A program made the translations under genes and the position numbers. From Bacilli bacterium (GTDB lineage: Bacteria > Bacillota_I > Bacilli_A > RF39 > UBA660): DNA of 64,000 nucleotides. Of this stretch, positions 17,671 to 27,036 are shown one piece after another. Below the pieces are notes generated by a model. The model was not told where the DNA came from. It searched no databases and saw only the letters and a program-made list of their open reading frames with translations. The stretch lies in the NCBI GenBank assembly GCA_017404385.1, contig JAFRCK010000034.1, positions 22,459 to 86,458 of the forward strand. The letters are read 5' to 3'. Each line of letters starts with the position of its first letter. The first letter of the stretch is position 1.

Positions 17671-17677
17671 TAGTATT
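17656..17677 (+). terminator. comK terminator
   Basis: Arms AATGCTACT / AGTAGTATT (one G-U pair) around a 4-base loop contain the comK stop codon. T runs follow. Confidence 0.75.
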
Positions 17678-17722
17678 TTTTTCTAAAAAAATGCAAAATT
17701 TGTACAAAAAAGGCCTTTTTTG

Positions 17723-17731
17723 TGATATAAT
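17723..17731 (+). promoter_or_regulatory. Promoter for recF-gyrB-gyrA
   Basis: TGATATAAT is a perfect extended -10. A TTGTAC at 17700-17705 is 20 bases upstream, too far for a normal -35, so the extended -10 may carry the promoter. Confidence 0.6.
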
Positions 17732-17777
17732 AGTCTTGTATGTGTAGGAGCATTATTTAAGGTGGTAGGTTTATAAA

Positions 17778-17798
17778 ATGGTCAAAAAAATAGGTTAA
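17778..17798 (+). CDS. Possible 6-codon minicistron upstream of recF
   Basis: ATG GTC AAA AAA ATA GGT TAA (MVKKIG) has a good ribosome site (AAGGTGGT) and ends 2 bases before the recF ATG. recF itself has no good ribosome site, so ribosomes ending here could restart at recF. This is inferred from spacing only. Confidence 0.35.
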   Translation: MVKKIG

Positions 17799-17800
17799 AA

Positions 17801-18901
17801 ATGATTTTAAAAAAATTAGAGTTAAAAAATTTTAGAAATTATGACAATCTAGAATTAAATTTTGATAAAAAAATAAACATATTCATTGGAAACAATGCTC
17901 AAGGTAAAACTAACATATTAGAAAGTATTTATGTTTTAGCTTTAACTAAGTCACATAGAACAAATAAAGATACTTATTTAATTAAACAAAATTCATTGTT
18001 TACTAAAGTAATTGGTAGCGTTGAAGAAAATTCAAAATCTACTAATTATGAAATTTTAATTAATACAGAAGGAAAAAGAGTTTCTATTAATAGTAATCCT
18101 TTAAAAAAGGTAAGTGAATACTTATCTAGAATTAATGCAATTATGTTTTGTCCTGATGATTTAGAAATAATAAAAGGAACACCATTAAATAGAAGGTCAT
18201 TTTTTAATGTAGAAATTAGTGGATTAAGTAATAATTATGTTAAATATTTAAGTGATTATAATAAGATTCTTAAAACAAGAAATGAATATTTAAAAACAAC
18301 TGAAAAAGTTGATTTTGATTATTTTAATATAATTACTGATAAATTAATTATGCTTAATATTCAAATTTATAAAGAAAGAAGAGATTTTGTTAATAAAATT
18401 AATAAGTATATTAAAACTATATATAAGGATATTTCTGGTAAAGAAGATATAGTAGTTAAATATGATTCGTTTATTGATAATGAAGAAAATGATAAATATT
18501 TATATTTTCAACTTCAAAATAAATATGAAGGTTCATTTAATAATGAATTATATCAAAAAGTAACATTACTTGGGGTTCATAAAGATGACTTTTCTATATT
18601 TATAGATGGAGTTAAGATTAATAATTATGGATCACAAGGTCAACATAGAATATCAATTTTATGTCTTAAATTAGCAGAAATAGAAATATATAAAAATGAA
18701 TATAAAAAGGAACCTATATTATTATTAGATGATATATTTAGTGAATTAGACAGGATTAAGAAAGTAAATATAATTAATTATATTAAAAATGATCTTCAAG
18801 TATTTATAACATCAACTGATTTAGATAATATAGATAAAAAAATAGTAAAAGATGCAGATATTTTTACAATAAAAGAAGGAAAGGTTACAAGAGGTGATTA
18901 A
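17801..18901 (+). CDS. recF: DNA replication and repair protein RecF
   Basis: The 366-residue SMC-like ATPase loads RecA at gaps with RecO and RecR. It opens with the canonical [14 protein letters not shown]. Walker A is GNNAQGKT at 30-37, the ABC signature is GSQGQHRIS and Walker B is [11 protein letters not shown]. It overlaps the ribosome site of gyrB. recR is in the dnaX cluster at 26.2 kb. Length is normal. Confidence 0.96.
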   Translation: MILKKLELKNFRNYDNLELNFDKKINIFIGNNAQGKTNILESIYVLALTKSHRTNKDTYLIKQNSLFTKVIGSVEENSKSTNYEILINTEGKRVSINSNPLKKVSEYLSRINAIMFCPDDLEIIKGTPLNRRSFFNVEISGLSNNYVKYLSDYNKILKTRNEYLKTTEKVDFDYFNIITDKLIMLNIQIYKERRDFVNKINKYIKTIYKDISGKEDIVVKYDSFIDNEENDKYLYFQLQNKYEGSFNNELYQKVTLLGVHKDDFSIFIDGVKINNYGSQGQHRISILCLKLAEIEIYKNEYKKEPILLLDDIFSELDRIKKVNIINYIKNDLQVFITSTDLDNIDKKIVKDADIFTIKEGKVTRGD

Positions 18902-18902
18902 A

Positions 18903-20816
18903 ATGGCTGAAAATAATTATGATGCTTCGGATATTCAAGTATTGGAAGGATTAGAAGCAGTAAGAAAAAGACCTGGAATGTATATAGGAACAACTGATGT
19001 TAAAGGATTGCATCATCTTGTTTGGGAAATAGTAGATAATGCTATAGATGAAGCTTTAGCTGGATTCTGTAAACATATAGAAATTACTATTAATAAGGAT
19101 AATTCAATTACAGTAGTTGATGATGGTAGAGGTATACCAGTTGCTGTACATCCAAAAACAGGAATTTCCACAGTAGAAACTGTTTATACTGTATTACATG
19201 CTGGAGGAAAATTTGGTGGAGGAGGATATAAGGTATCAGGTGGATTACATGGTGTTGGTGCATCAGTAGTTAACGCATTATCAAGTTGGGTTGAAGTAAC
19301 TGTTAAAAGAGATGGTAAAATATATCAATGTAAGTTTGAAAATGGTGGAAAAACAAAAGAAAAACTTCATGAAATTGGTAGTTGTGAATCTACTTCCACA
19401 GGAACAACAGTTACTTTTAAACCAGATGCTGAAATCTTTGATACAGATATATATGATTATGATACATTAAAAGTAAGAATTAGAGAATTAGCTTTCTTAA
19501 ATAAAGGATTAAGATTATCACTTACTGATGAAAGAGGAGAAGGAAAAAAAGATACTTTCATGTATGAAGGTGGTATTAGTGAATATGTTAAATATTTAAA
19601 TAAGTCTAAGACTCCTATTCAAGAAGAAATAATTCACTTAGAAGGTGAAGAAGATGGAGTTTATCTTGAAGTAGCTATGCAATATAATTCTGGTTATTCA
19701 GATAGCATTTATTCATTTGTTAATAATATTAATACACATGATGGTGGAACACATGAAGAAGGTGTTAGAAGAGCTTTAACTAGAATTATTAATAGCTATG
19801 CTAAAAAGAATAATATTCTTAAAGAAAAAGATGAACCACTTACTGGTGAAGATGTTAAAGAAGGATTAACAATGATTGTTTCTTGTAAACATCCAAATCC
19901 ACAGTTTGAAGGACAAACTAAAGGTAGATTAGGTAATTCTGAAGTAAGAAAAATAGCTGATAGTGTATTTGCTGAAGGATTTGAAAGATTTTTAATGGAA
20001 AATCCAGAAGAGGCAAGAGTAATTATAGATAAAACTATGACTGCAGCAAGAGCTAGAGTAGCAGCAAAAAGAGCAAGAGAATTAACAAGAAGAAAGGGAG
20101 ATTTAGATACAATTAATTTTGGTGGAAAACTTGTTGATTGTAAAGATAAAGATCCTTCAGTATGTGAAATATTCTTAGTCGAGGGAGATTCTGCCGGTGG
20201 ATCTGCCATTAAAGGTAGAGATTCAATGACTCAAGCAATACTTCCTTTAAGAGGTAAAATACTTAATGTTGAAAAAGCTAGACTAGATAAAGCATTATCA
20301 AATGAAGAAATTAGAACAATTATAACTGCATTTGGTACAGGTATAGGTGATGAATTTGATCTAAGTAAATTAAGATATGATAAGATAATAATAATGACCG
20401 ATGCCGATGTTGATGGATCACATATTAGAGTTTTATTATTAACTTTATTTTATAGATTTTTTAGACCTATAGTTGAAGCAGGACATGTATATGCTGCTCA
20501 ACCACCTTTATATAGAATATCTCATGGTAAAGTTAGAAAATATGTTTTAAATGAAGATGAAAGAGATGAATATATAGCATCATTAAATCCAAACACTAGA
20601 TATGAAATAGCTCGTATGAAAGGTCTTGGTGAAATGGATGCTGAAGAATTAAATGAAACAACAATGGATATAAATCAAAGAATACTTAGAAAAATCACAG
20701 TTGGTGATTTAGCAGATGCAGATGCAGCATTCTCTAAAATAATGGGAGAAGAGGTAGCTCCAAGAAGACAATTTATTGAAGAAAATGCAGTATATGTAGA
20801 GAATTTGGATATATAG
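18903..20816 (+). CDS. gyrB: DNA gyrase subunit B
   Basis: The 637-residue ATPase subunit of gyrase has the GHKL ATPase motifs ([33 protein letters not shown]) and the TOPRIM motifs ([20 protein letters not shown]). I start at the ATG at 18903 ([12 protein letters not shown]). The in-frame GTG at 18894 lies inside the GAGGTG ribosome site that serves the ATG. It is the Gram-positive short form without the Gram-negative insertion. gyrA follows 12 bases later. Confidence 0.97.
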   Translation: MAENNYDASDIQVLEGLEAVRKRPGMYIGTTDVKGLHHLVWEIVDNAIDEALAGFCKHIEITINKDNSITVVDDGRGIPVAVHPKTGISTVETVYTVLHAGGKFGGGGYKVSGGLHGVGASVVNALSSWVEVTVKRDGKIYQCKFENGGKTKEKLHEIGSCESTSTGTTVTFKPDAEIFDTDIYDYDTLKVRIRELAFLNKGLRLSLTDERGEGKKDTFMYEGGISEYVKYLNKSKTPIQEEIIHLEGEEDGVYLEVAMQYNSGYSDSIYSFVNNINTHDGGTHEEGVRRALTRIINSYAKKNNILKEKDEPLTGEDVKEGLTMIVSCKHPNPQFEGQTKGRLGNSEVRKIADSVFAEGFERFLMENPEEARVIIDKTMTAARARVAAKRARELTRRKGDLDTINFGGKLVDCKDKDPSVCEIFLVEGDSAGGSAIKGRDSMTQAILPLRGKILNVEKARLDKALSNEEIRTIITAFGTGIGDEFDLSKLRYDKIIIMTDADVDGSHIRVLLLTLFYRFFRPIVEAGHVYAAQPPLYRISHGKVRKYVLNEDERDEYIASLNPNTRYEIARMKGLGEMDAEELNETTMDINQRILRKITVGDLADADAAFSKIMGEEVAPRRQFIEENAVYVENLDI

Positions 20817-20828
20817 GAGGTTTGAATT

Positions 20829-23321
20829 ATGGATCATAGTAGAGATAGATTAGAAGAAAATAACATAGTTAAAGAAATTGAAACCTCATTTTTAGAATAT
20901 TCAATGAGTGTTATAGTAGCAAGAGCATTACCTGATCTTAGAGATGGTTTAAAGCCAGTTCATAGACGTATTTTATGGTCTATGTATGAATCAGGTTATA
21001 CTCCAGATAAACCGCATAAGAAATCGGCTAGAATAGTCGGAGATGTTATGGGTAAATATCATCCTCATGGTGACTCATCAATATATGAAGCAATGGTTCA
21101 TATGGCACAAGATTTTAGCTATAGAAATTGTTTAGTAGATGGACATGGTAATTTTGGTAATATTGAAGGGTATGGAGCTGCAGCAATGCGTTATACAGAA
21201 GCAAGATTATCAAAAATATCATTAGAATTATTAAGAGATATACAAAAAGAAACAGTTGATATGATTCCTAACTTTGATGAATCAGAAAAAGAACCAGCAG
21301 TTCTACCATCTAGATTTCCAAATATTTTAGTTAATGGAACAATGGGTATTGCTGTTGGTATGGCAACTAATATTCCACCACATAATTTAGGTGAAGTTAT
21401 TGATGGATGTGTAGCATATATTGATAATCCTGATATAGATACATTAGGTTTAATGCAATATATTAAAGGTCCAGATTTTCCTACAGGTGGTATAATCCTT
21501 GGAAATAGTGGTATTAAAAATGCATATGAAACTGGAAGAGGATCAATAACTATACGAAGTAAAGCATCTATTGAAGAAAAAGATGGTAAACATTATATTA
21601 TTGTTGATGAAGTACCATATGGAGTAAATACACAAGTATTAAAAAATAAGGTTGCTGAACTTGTTCACAATAAAACTATTGATGGAATAGCTGATTATCA
21701 TACTGATTTAAAAGATGGTGTAAAAATCACTATTACTTTAAAGAAAGATGCTAATGCTCAAGTAGTATTAAATAATTTATACAAACACACTGATTTTCAA
21801 AAGAATTTTGGTGTAATATTCTTAATGCTTGATAAAGGAGTTCCAAAAACTCTTGGATTAAAGGATATTATTTCAAAATATATAGAGTATCAAAAAGAAA
21901 TTATAATTAGAAGAACTAAATTTGATTTAAAGAAAGCTGAAGATAGAGTACATATATTAGAAGGTTTAAAAATAGCTTTAGATCATATTGATGAAGTAAT
22001 TAAGATAATAAGAGGATCTAAAACTGATCAAGAAGCAAAAGAAAAATTAATGAGTAATTTCGGATTAACTGAAATTCAAAGTGATGCTATTCTTGAAATG
22101 AAGTTAAGAAGATTAACTGGATTAGAAAGAGATAAGATAGAAGCAGAATTAGCAGATTTATTAAAGAAAATAGAAGAATATAGATCAATTTTAGCTAGTG
22201 AAGAAAAAGTATTAGCTATAATTAAACAAGAATTATTAGAAATAAAAGAAAAGTATTCTGATGATAGAAAGACTAAGATTGATATGACTGCTATAGACTT
22301 TATAGAGGATGAATCTTTAATTCCAGTAGAAGATATAATTATTAATCTAACTAATAAAGGTTATATCAAGAGATTACCAATAGACACATATAAGGTACAA
22401 AACAAAGGTGGAGTTGGAGTAAAAGGTATGGCAACTAATGAAGAAGACTTTGTTGAACAAATGGTTACTTTAAAAACTCATGATCATGTATTATTCTTTA
22501 CAAATAAAGGAAAAGTGTATAGAATCAAGGGATATGAAGTACCAGAATTCAGTAGACAAGCAAAGGGATTACCAATAATCAACTTATTACCAATTGAAAA
22601 AGAAGAATATGTAAAAGCAATATTACCAGTAAGAGTAGAAGAAGGAATTGAGAATAAACTAGTTACTTTTGTTACAAAGAGAGGATTAGTAAAGAGAACA
22701 TCAATAGCTGAATTTGAAAATATTAGAGTTAGTGGTAAGATAGCAATTGGATTAAAGGAAAATGATGAATTATTATCAGTATTCTTAACATCGGGTAATG
22801 ATCAAATACTAATAGGTGCTTCAAATGGAAGAATGGTTAAATTTGATGAATCAGAAATTAGAGTATTGGGTAGAACAGCAAGTGGTGTTAAAGGTATAGA
22901 TATAGATGATAATACTAATTGTGTAAGTGCTTCAGTAATTAATGAAAATGATGAAATACTTATAATTACTGAAAAAGGTTACGGTAAGCGTACAAATGTT
23001 TGTGAATATAGACTTACACATAGAGGAAGTAAAGGTGTAAAAGGTTTAAATGTTACTGAAAAGAATGGTGCATTAGTTTCAATTAATAAAGTAGAACCAG
23101 ATTCTGATTTAATAATCATAACAGATAGTGGAATTGTAATAAAAATAAGACTAGAACAAGTATCTAAAATGAGTAGAGTAACACAAGGTGTTAGATTAAT
23201 TTCTTTAAAAGATGATCAAAAAGTTGCAACTGTATCATTATCAAAAAAAGATAATTTAGAAGAAAATGTAGATAATAATGTACAACAAAATTCAGAACAA
23301 GATAATACATTAGAACAATAA
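20829..23321 (+). CDS. gyrA: DNA gyrase subunit A
   Basis: The 830-residue breakage-reunion subunit starts with a helical region leading into [18 protein letters not shown]. The quinolone-resistance region reads [15 protein letters not shown], with the wild-type Ser-Ser and Glu pattern of Gram-positives. The catalytic Tyr lies in [10 protein letters not shown]. The C-terminal beta-pinwheel has a degenerate GyrA box (QNKGGVG). The gene ends in an acidic, Asn/Gln-rich tail. Its transcript would end in a hairpin that is also a parS site. Confidence 0.97.
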   Translation: MDHSRDRLEENNIVKEIETSFLEYSMSVIVARALPDLRDGLKPVHRRILWSMYESGYTPDKPHKKSARIVGDVMGKYHPHGDSSIYEAMVHMAQDFSYRNCLVDGHGNFGNIEGYGAAAMRYTEARLSKISLELLRDIQKETVDMIPNFDESEKEPAVLPSRFPNILVNGTMGIAVGMATNIPPHNLGEVIDGCVAYIDNPDIDTLGLMQYIKGPDFPTGGIILGNSGIKNAYETGRGSITIRSKASIEEKDGKHYIIVDEVPYGVNTQVLKNKVAELVHNKTIDGIADYHTDLKDGVKITITLKKDANAQVVLNNLYKHTDFQKNFGVIFLMLDKGVPKTLGLKDIISKYIEYQKEIIIRRTKFDLKKAEDRVHILEGLKIALDHIDEVIKIIRGSKTDQEAKEKLMSNFGLTEIQSDAILEMKLRRLTGLERDKIEAELADLLKKIEEYRSILASEEKVLAIIKQELLEIKEKYSDDRKTKIDMTAIDFIEDESLIPVEDIIINLTNKGYIKRLPIDTYKVQNKGGVGVKGMATNEEDFVEQMVTLKTHDHVLFFTNKGKVYRIKGYEVPEFSRQAKGLPIINLLPIEKEEYVKAILPVRVEEGIENKLVTFVTKRGLVKRTSIAEFENIRVSGKIAIGLKENDELLSVFLTSGNDQILIGASNGRMVKFDESEIRVLGRTASGVKGIDIDDNTNCVSASVINENDEILIITEKGYGKRTNVCEYRLTHRGSKGVKGLNVTEKNGALVSINKVEPDSDLIIITDSGIVIKIRLEQVSKMSRVTQGVRLISLKDDQKVATVSLSKKDNLEENVDNNVQQNSEQDNTLEQ

Positions 23322-23323
23322 TT

Positions 23324-23353
23324 AAGTTAATGTTTCACGTGAAACATTAACTT
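23324..23353. promoter_or_regulatory. parS: parS site 1, also the gyrA terminator
   Basis: TGTTTCACGTGAAACA at 23331-23346 is an exact match to the ParB centromere consensus. It is the core of a perfect 30-base palindrome followed by T7, so the same DNA would fold in RNA as an intrinsic terminator for gyrA. Confidence 0.95.
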
Positions 23354-23361
23354 TTTTTATA

Positions 23362-23387
23362 AAAAATATTTCCCGGGAAATATTTTT
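23362..23387. promoter_or_regulatory. Noc-binding site 1
   Basis: ATTTCCCGGGAAAT at 23368-23381 is an exact match to the Bacillus Noc-binding consensus. The palindrome extends to 26 bases. It lies 21 bases after parS 1. Confidence 0.9.
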
Positions 23388-23422
23388 GTATCATTTTTGC
23401 AATAATTTTTAATATTTTTAAT

Positions 23423-23440
23423 ATGTTTCACGTGAAACAT
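23423..23440. promoter_or_regulatory. parS: parS site 2
   Basis: An exact parS core at 23424-23439 is extended by one base on each side. No T run follows, so unlike site 1 it is not a terminator. Confidence 0.92.
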
Positions 23441-23461
23441 CATATAAATGATTATACATAA

Positions 23462-23490
23462 TTGACAATTATTATTAAAAATAGTATATT
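23462..23490 (+). promoter_or_regulatory. Promoter of the SRP RNA gene
   Basis: TTGACA (23462-23467), a 17-base spacer and TATATT (23485-23490) place the start at the G at 23497, exactly where the RNA helix begins. It is one of the strongest promoters in the window. Confidence 0.9.
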
Positions 23491-23496
23491 AAATAT

Positions 23497-23567
23497 GCAC
23501 AACGAAAAACTTGGAATCAGGTCAGGATAGAAATATAGCAGCCTTAACATTTAATTTTCGTGTGTGC
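23497..23567 (+). ncRNA. ffs: Signal recognition particle RNA (small bacterial type)
   Basis: This roughly 71-base RNA binds Ffh and targets membrane proteins to the translocon. The ends pair (GCACAACGAAAA with TTTTCGTGTGTGC). The apical domain has the conserved GGTCAGG on one side and AGCAGCC on the other, capped by a GAAA tetraloop on ATA/TAT pairs. It lies between gyrA and tadA near dnaX, the usual place. A T7 run follows directly and abuts the start region of tadA. Confidence 0.93.
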
Positions 23568-23586
23568 TTTTTTTATGGAGATTTAT

Positions 23587-24000
23587 ATGGATAATAATAT
23601 TATTATAAAAAAACTAGATATATTAATTAAAAAAGCTGAAGAACATAAAGAAATACCTGTAGCTGCAGTTATTGTATATAATAATAAAATAATTGCTAGT
23701 TCATATAATAAAACAGAATTAAAAAAGAATATTCTAAGTCATGCGGAAATAAACGCTATACAAATTGCATCAAAAAAATTAAACAATTGGAGATTAAATG
23801 GTTGCAAATTATATGTAACACTTGAACCATGTTCTATGTGTAAGGAAATAATTAAAAAAAGTAGAATAGACGAAGTAATATTTTATATAAAACAAAATTC
23901 AAATGTTACAGAAAAAAATACAAATTATACTTATATTGAAAATGATTCTTTTTCAATAAAACTAAAAGATTATTTTAAAAAAATAAGAATAGAGAAGTAA
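23587..24000 (+). CDS. tadA: tRNA adenosine(34) deaminase TadA
   Basis: The 137-residue zinc enzyme converts A34 to inosine in tRNA-Arg(ACG). The zinc and catalytic motif SHAEINAI gives His52 and Glu54, and LEPCSMC gives Cys82 and Cys85. I prefer the ATG at 23587, which has GGAG 6 bases upstream. Longer frames begin inside the SRP RNA or at 23575. Its message must read through the ffs terminator or start within it. The stop codon is inside the parS 3 hairpin. Confidence 0.93.
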   Translation: MDNNIIIKKLDILIKKAEEHKEIPVAAVIVYNNKIIASSYNKTELKKNILSHAEINAIQIASKKLNNWRLNGCKLYVTLEPCSMCKEIIKKSRIDEVIFYIKQNSNVTEKNTNYTYIENDSFSIKLKDYFKKIRIEK

Positions 24001-24022
24001 TGTTTCACGTGAAACATTACTT
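23995..24022. promoter_or_regulatory. parS: parS site 3, also the tadA terminator
   Basis: An exact parS core at 24001-24016 lies in a perfect 28-base palindrome that includes the tadA stop codon and runs into T7. This is the same dual centromere and terminator arrangement as at gyrA. Confidence 0.95.
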
Positions 24023-24038
24023 TTTTTATTATAAAAAA

Positions 24039-24054
24039 TATTTCCCGGGAAATA
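24039..24054. promoter_or_regulatory. Noc-binding site 2
   Basis: Exact ATTTCCCGGGAAAT at 24040-24053, 23 bases after parS 3. Spacing and flanks repeat the first module. Confidence 0.9.
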
Positions 24055-24059
24055 ATTAT

Positions 24060-24120
24060 GTATCAAAATGTATCAATATGTATCAAAATGTATCTTTATG
24101 TATCTTTATGTATCAATATC
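24060..24120. repeat. Array of six 10-bp repeats (TATCAAAATG type)
   Basis: Units are TATCAAAATG, TATCAATATG, TATCAAAATG, TATCTTTATG, TATCTTTATG and TATCAATATC, with no spacers. The 10-bp period puts each TATC on the same face of the helix. It follows the Noc-binding site; a single GTATCA also follows the first one. Confidence 0.9.
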
Positions 24121-24150
24121 TTAAATAATATAATATAAAAATATAAATAA

Positions 24151-24166
24151 TGTTTCACGTGAAACA
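24151..24166. promoter_or_regulatory. parS: parS site 4
   Basis: An exact TGTTTCACGTGAAACA with one further base pair of symmetry or more on each side. It closes the second parS-NBS-parS module, 72 bases before the dnaX start. Confidence 0.93.
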
Positions 24167-24208
24167 TTAAAATATATAAATAATTTCCTTATATTAAATG
24201 CTATTCTG

Positions 24209-24217
24209 TGTTATAAT
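24209..24217 (+). promoter_or_regulatory. dnaX promoter (extended -10)
   Basis: TGTTATAAT is a perfect extended -10, placed 22 bases before dnaX, with an AAAGGAAG ribosome site downstream. No clear -35. Confidence 0.55.
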
Positions 24218-24238
24218 TATATTGAAAGGAAGATCATC

Positions 24239-25903
24239 ATGGTATATCAAGCTTTATATAGAAAATATAGACCTTCAACCTTTGATGAAGTGTGTGGACA
24301 AAGTATTGTTGTTAATACATTAAAAAATGCTATTAATAATAATAAACTAAGTCATGCTTATTTATTCATTGGACCAAGAGGTACTGGCAAAACAAGTATT
24401 GCTAAAATCTTTGCAAAAACCATTAATTGTGAATCTCAAAAAAATGGTTGCTCATGTGAAAAATGTGATATTTGTAAGATGTGTAATAATAATGAAAATG
24501 TTGATATTATTGAAATGGATGCAGCATCCAATAATGGTGTTGATGAAATTAGAGAAATTAAAAATCATGTTTCTTTGATGCCAACTTTTTCTAAGTATAA
24601 AATTTATATTATTGATGAAGTACATATGTTATCTGCTGGTGCTTTTAATGCATTACTTAAAACTTTAGAAGAACCACCAAAACATGTAATTTTTATTTTA
24701 GCAACAACAGAAATTCAAAAAGTTCCATTAACAATAATATCAAGATGTCAAAATTTTGAATTTAAATCTATTCCTAAAAATTTAATGACAGAAAAAATTA
24801 AATATATTTGTACGAAAGAAAATATTAAAATTTCTGATGATGCAATTGAACAAATATGTATTGATTCATCTGGTGGGTTAAGAGATGCTATTGGTTTATT
24901 AGATCAATTAAACTCATATACTAATGGTGATATCAATTTAGATGATGTTTTATTATTAAATGGAAGAATTAGTGTAGATAATATTAAAAAATTGTTTAAT
25001 TTTATTATAGATAATGATATTAATTCATTATTTGATTTAAGTAATCAATTTGAAAATGATGGAAAAGATTATATTTTTATTTGTGAAGATATCATAAAAT
25101 ATTTAAAAAATAATTTGATTGATTTTCAAAAAAATAATATTAATGAGTTAGTATCTTCAATAGGGAAAGAAAATATTATTAATATAATATTTGATTTTAA
25201 TGATTATTTAAGTAAAATGAGAAATTCTAAAAATAAAAAAATATTTTTTGATCTATTACTAATAAAAATACTAGAATATAAAAGAACAAATGTACGTGCT
25301 ATAGATAAGAAAATAATTGATAATAAAGAAAGTGATTTTGATGAAAAAAATAATTCTGAAATAAATGTTGAAGAAAATAAAGAAGAAATTATTGATAATG
25401 ATCAAAAATCTGATTTTAAAGATGAAAAAAATAATGAAAAATATAAATTTTATGAAGAATTAATGAATATTAGATTAAACAACATTTTAGCGGAAGCTGA
25501 TAAAGAATCATTAAATAATTATTTAACTTTTAAAAATGATTTAGAAAATAATCTAGATAATTTAGATGAAAGAAAAATATTTAATTTATTATTAGATTGT
25601 ACTATTAAAGCAGGCTCTAAAGATGGTATAATATTAACAACATCTAATAATAATATTTTATATGAATTATATGATGATTTATTTAGTATTGAATCTTTAT
25701 TTATTAATAAATTAAACAAAGAATTAAATATTTGTATATATGACAATAGTAACTGGGAAATAAAGAGAAAAATCTATGTTGAAAAAATCAAAAATAAAGA
25801 AAAAATAGAATTGTTGGATGAAAAAGAAGTTTTAGATAAGATTAAGGAAAGTAAATCAGAAAAAAAGAGTGAATTTGATGATTTATTAGAGATAGGAGAA
25901 TAG
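24239..25903 (+). CDS. dnaX: DNA polymerase III subunits gamma and tau
   Basis: The 554-residue clamp-loader ATPase starts MVYQALYRKYRPSTFDEV. Walker A is GPRGTGKTS near residue 44. The zinc module has four Cys (CESQKNGCSCEKCDICKMC), Walker B is IYIIDEVHML, and sensor 1 is followed by SRC. Residues 360-400 are a low-complexity Asp/Glu/Asn/Lys linker, followed by a tau-like C-terminal domain. I see no obvious frameshift heptamer for making gamma. It leads the dnaX-ebfC-recR operon. Confidence 0.96.
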   Translation: MVYQALYRKYRPSTFDEVCGQSIVVNTLKNAINNNKLSHAYLFIGPRGTGKTSIAKIFAKTINCESQKNGCSCEKCDICKMCNNNENVDIIEMDAASNNGVDEIREIKNHVSLMPTFSKYKIYIIDEVHMLSAGAFNALLKTLEEPPKHVIFILATTEIQKVPLTIISRCQNFEFKSIPKNLMTEKIKYICTKENIKISDDAIEQICIDSSGGLRDAIGLLDQLNSYTNGDINLDDVLLLNGRISVDNIKKLFNFIIDNDINSLFDLSNQFENDGKDYIFICEDIIKYLKNNLIDFQKNNINELVSSIGKENIINIIFDFNDYLSKMRNSKNKKIFFDLLLIKILEYKRTNVRAIDKKIIDNKESDFDEKNNSEINVEENKEEIIDNDQKSDFKDEKNNEKYKFYEELMNIRLNNILAEADKESLNNYLTFKNDLENNLDNLDERKIFNLLLDCTIKAGSKDGIILTTSNNNILYELYDDLFSIESLFINKLNKELNICIYDNSNWEIKRKIYVEKIKNKEKIELLDEKEVLDKIKESKSEKKSEFDDLLEIGE

Positions 25904-25907
25904 AATT

Positions 25908-26201
25908 ATGAATATGAATCAATTAATGCAACAAGCACAAAAAATGCAAAAGGATATGAAGAAAGCTCAAGAAGAAGTAGCAGCTATGACTTTTACTTGT
26001 AAAAAGGATCTTGTAGAAGTAGAAGGAAATGGAAATAAAGAAATAACTAAAATAACAATTAATAAAGACGTTGAATCAGATGATATAGAAGCTTTAGAAG
26101 ATATGATTTTAATCGCAGTAAATGATGTTATATCTCAAGCTGAAAAAGCCATGGAAAGTAAATTAGGTCGTTACTCAAATATGATGCCTGGTTTATTCTA
26201 A
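25908..26201 (+). CDS. ebfC: Nucleoid-associated protein, YbaB/EbfC family
   Basis: The 97-residue DNA-binding dimer begins MNMNQLMQQAQKMQKDMKKAQEE, a coiled-coil arm, followed by the family core (VEVEGNGNKEITKITIN) and C-terminal helix. It lies between dnaX and recR with 4-base and 1-base gaps, the conserved order. It binds DNA with little specificity. Confidence 0.95.
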   Translation: MNMNQLMQQAQKMQKDMKKAQEEVAAMTFTCKKDLVEVEGNGNKEITKITINKDVESDDIEALEDMILIAVNDVISQAEKAMESKLGRYSNMMPGLF

Positions 26202-26202
26202 T

Positions 26203-26805
26203 ATGAAATTTCCAAAAAGTTTAGAAGAATTGATTGAGTGTTTTAAACTTTTACCTGGTATAGGTGAAAAAAACGCAGAACGTTTAAGTTTTGCTGTTTT
26301 AAAATTTAGTGATGAAAATGCTGAAAAGTTTTCTGAATCAATTAAAAATGTTAAAACTAAAATAGTAAAATGCTCAATTTGTAATAATTTAACTGAAGAT
26401 AATGAAATATGTTCAATTTGTAGTGATGATACAAGAGATAATTCAACATTATGTATTGTAGAAAGTACAAAAGATTTGATATTATTTGAAAAATCAAATG
26501 CTTATAAAGGAAAATATCATGTTTTAGAAGGATTAATATCTCCTTTAGAAGGAATTAATCCAGAAGATATAAAGATCAACGAATTAATAAATAGAATAGA
26601 AAAAGAAGAAATAAAAGAAGTAATTTTAGCTTTGAATACTAATATGGAAGGTGAAACAACATCTTTATACATATTAAAATTGTTAGAGGGAACAGATGTT
26701 TCTGTTACCAAAATAGCAGCAGGTATACCTGTTGGTGCTGATATGGAATACCTAGATGCTTTAACTATTCAAAGAGCTTTAGAAGGAAGAAATAAATTAT
26801 CATAA
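26203..26805 (+). CDS. recR: Recombination mediator protein RecR
   Basis: The 200-residue protein clamps DNA with RecO and RecF. It has a helix-hairpin-helix (LLPGIGEKNAERLSF), a four-Cys zinc finger (CSICNNLTEDNEICSIC), then a TOPRIM domain (LCIVESTKDLILFEK) and the Walker-like C-terminal segment ending in ALEGRNKL. Length is normal. Confidence 0.97.
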   Translation: MKFPKSLEELIECFKLLPGIGEKNAERLSFAVLKFSDENAEKFSESIKNVKTKIVKCSICNNLTEDNEICSICSDDTRDNSTLCIVESTKDLILFEKSNAYKGKYHVLEGLISPLEGINPEDIKINELINRIEKEEIKEVILALNTNMEGETTSLYILKLLEGTDVSVTKIAAGIPVGADMEYLDALTIQRALEGRNKLS

Positions 26806-26843
26806 AAGCTAATATATTTTAATAGAATATATTAGGTGATAAA

Positions 26844-27032
26844 ATGAAACAGTTATATAGGTTATTAAGAAGAGTAGTATTAAGTTTTGGTTTACTATAT
26901 GCATATAATATTTTTATGCATCAATATGAACTACCAATTCCTATTAATCTTATAACAGTTCCTTTTGTAACTGTTTTTAGTATTCCAGGATTTATAGGTT
27001 TAATTATTTTTTATTTAATAAATTTTAGGTGA
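26844..27032 (+). CDS. BofA-like small membrane protein (pro-sigma-K processing inhibitor family)
   Basis: The 62 residues form two membrane segments. The second, PINLITVPFVTVFSIPGFIGLIIF, follows the conserved BofA pattern PINL-T-(x)n-IPG. In Bacillus, bofA lies just after recR, and BofA holds the SpoIVFB protease inactive in the forespore membrane. The N-terminus is shorter than in Bacillus. The position supports the call. Sporulation itself is not shown. Confidence 0.75.
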   Translation: MKQLYRLLRRVVLSFGLLYAYNIFMHQYELPIPINLITVPFVTVFSIPGFIGLIIFYLINFR

Positions 27033-27036
27033 TAAT

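Noticed and set aside
20900..21200. Quinolone-resistance mutation in gyrA
   Set aside because: The region reads GDSSIYEAM, the normal Gram-positive form.
24060..24120. CRISPR array
   Set aside because: Units are 10 bp with no spacers, and no cas genes are in the window.
24239..25903. Programmed frameshift in dnaX producing gamma
   Set aside because: No A-rich slippery heptamer followed by a stop and stem-loop stands out beyond the general A richness.
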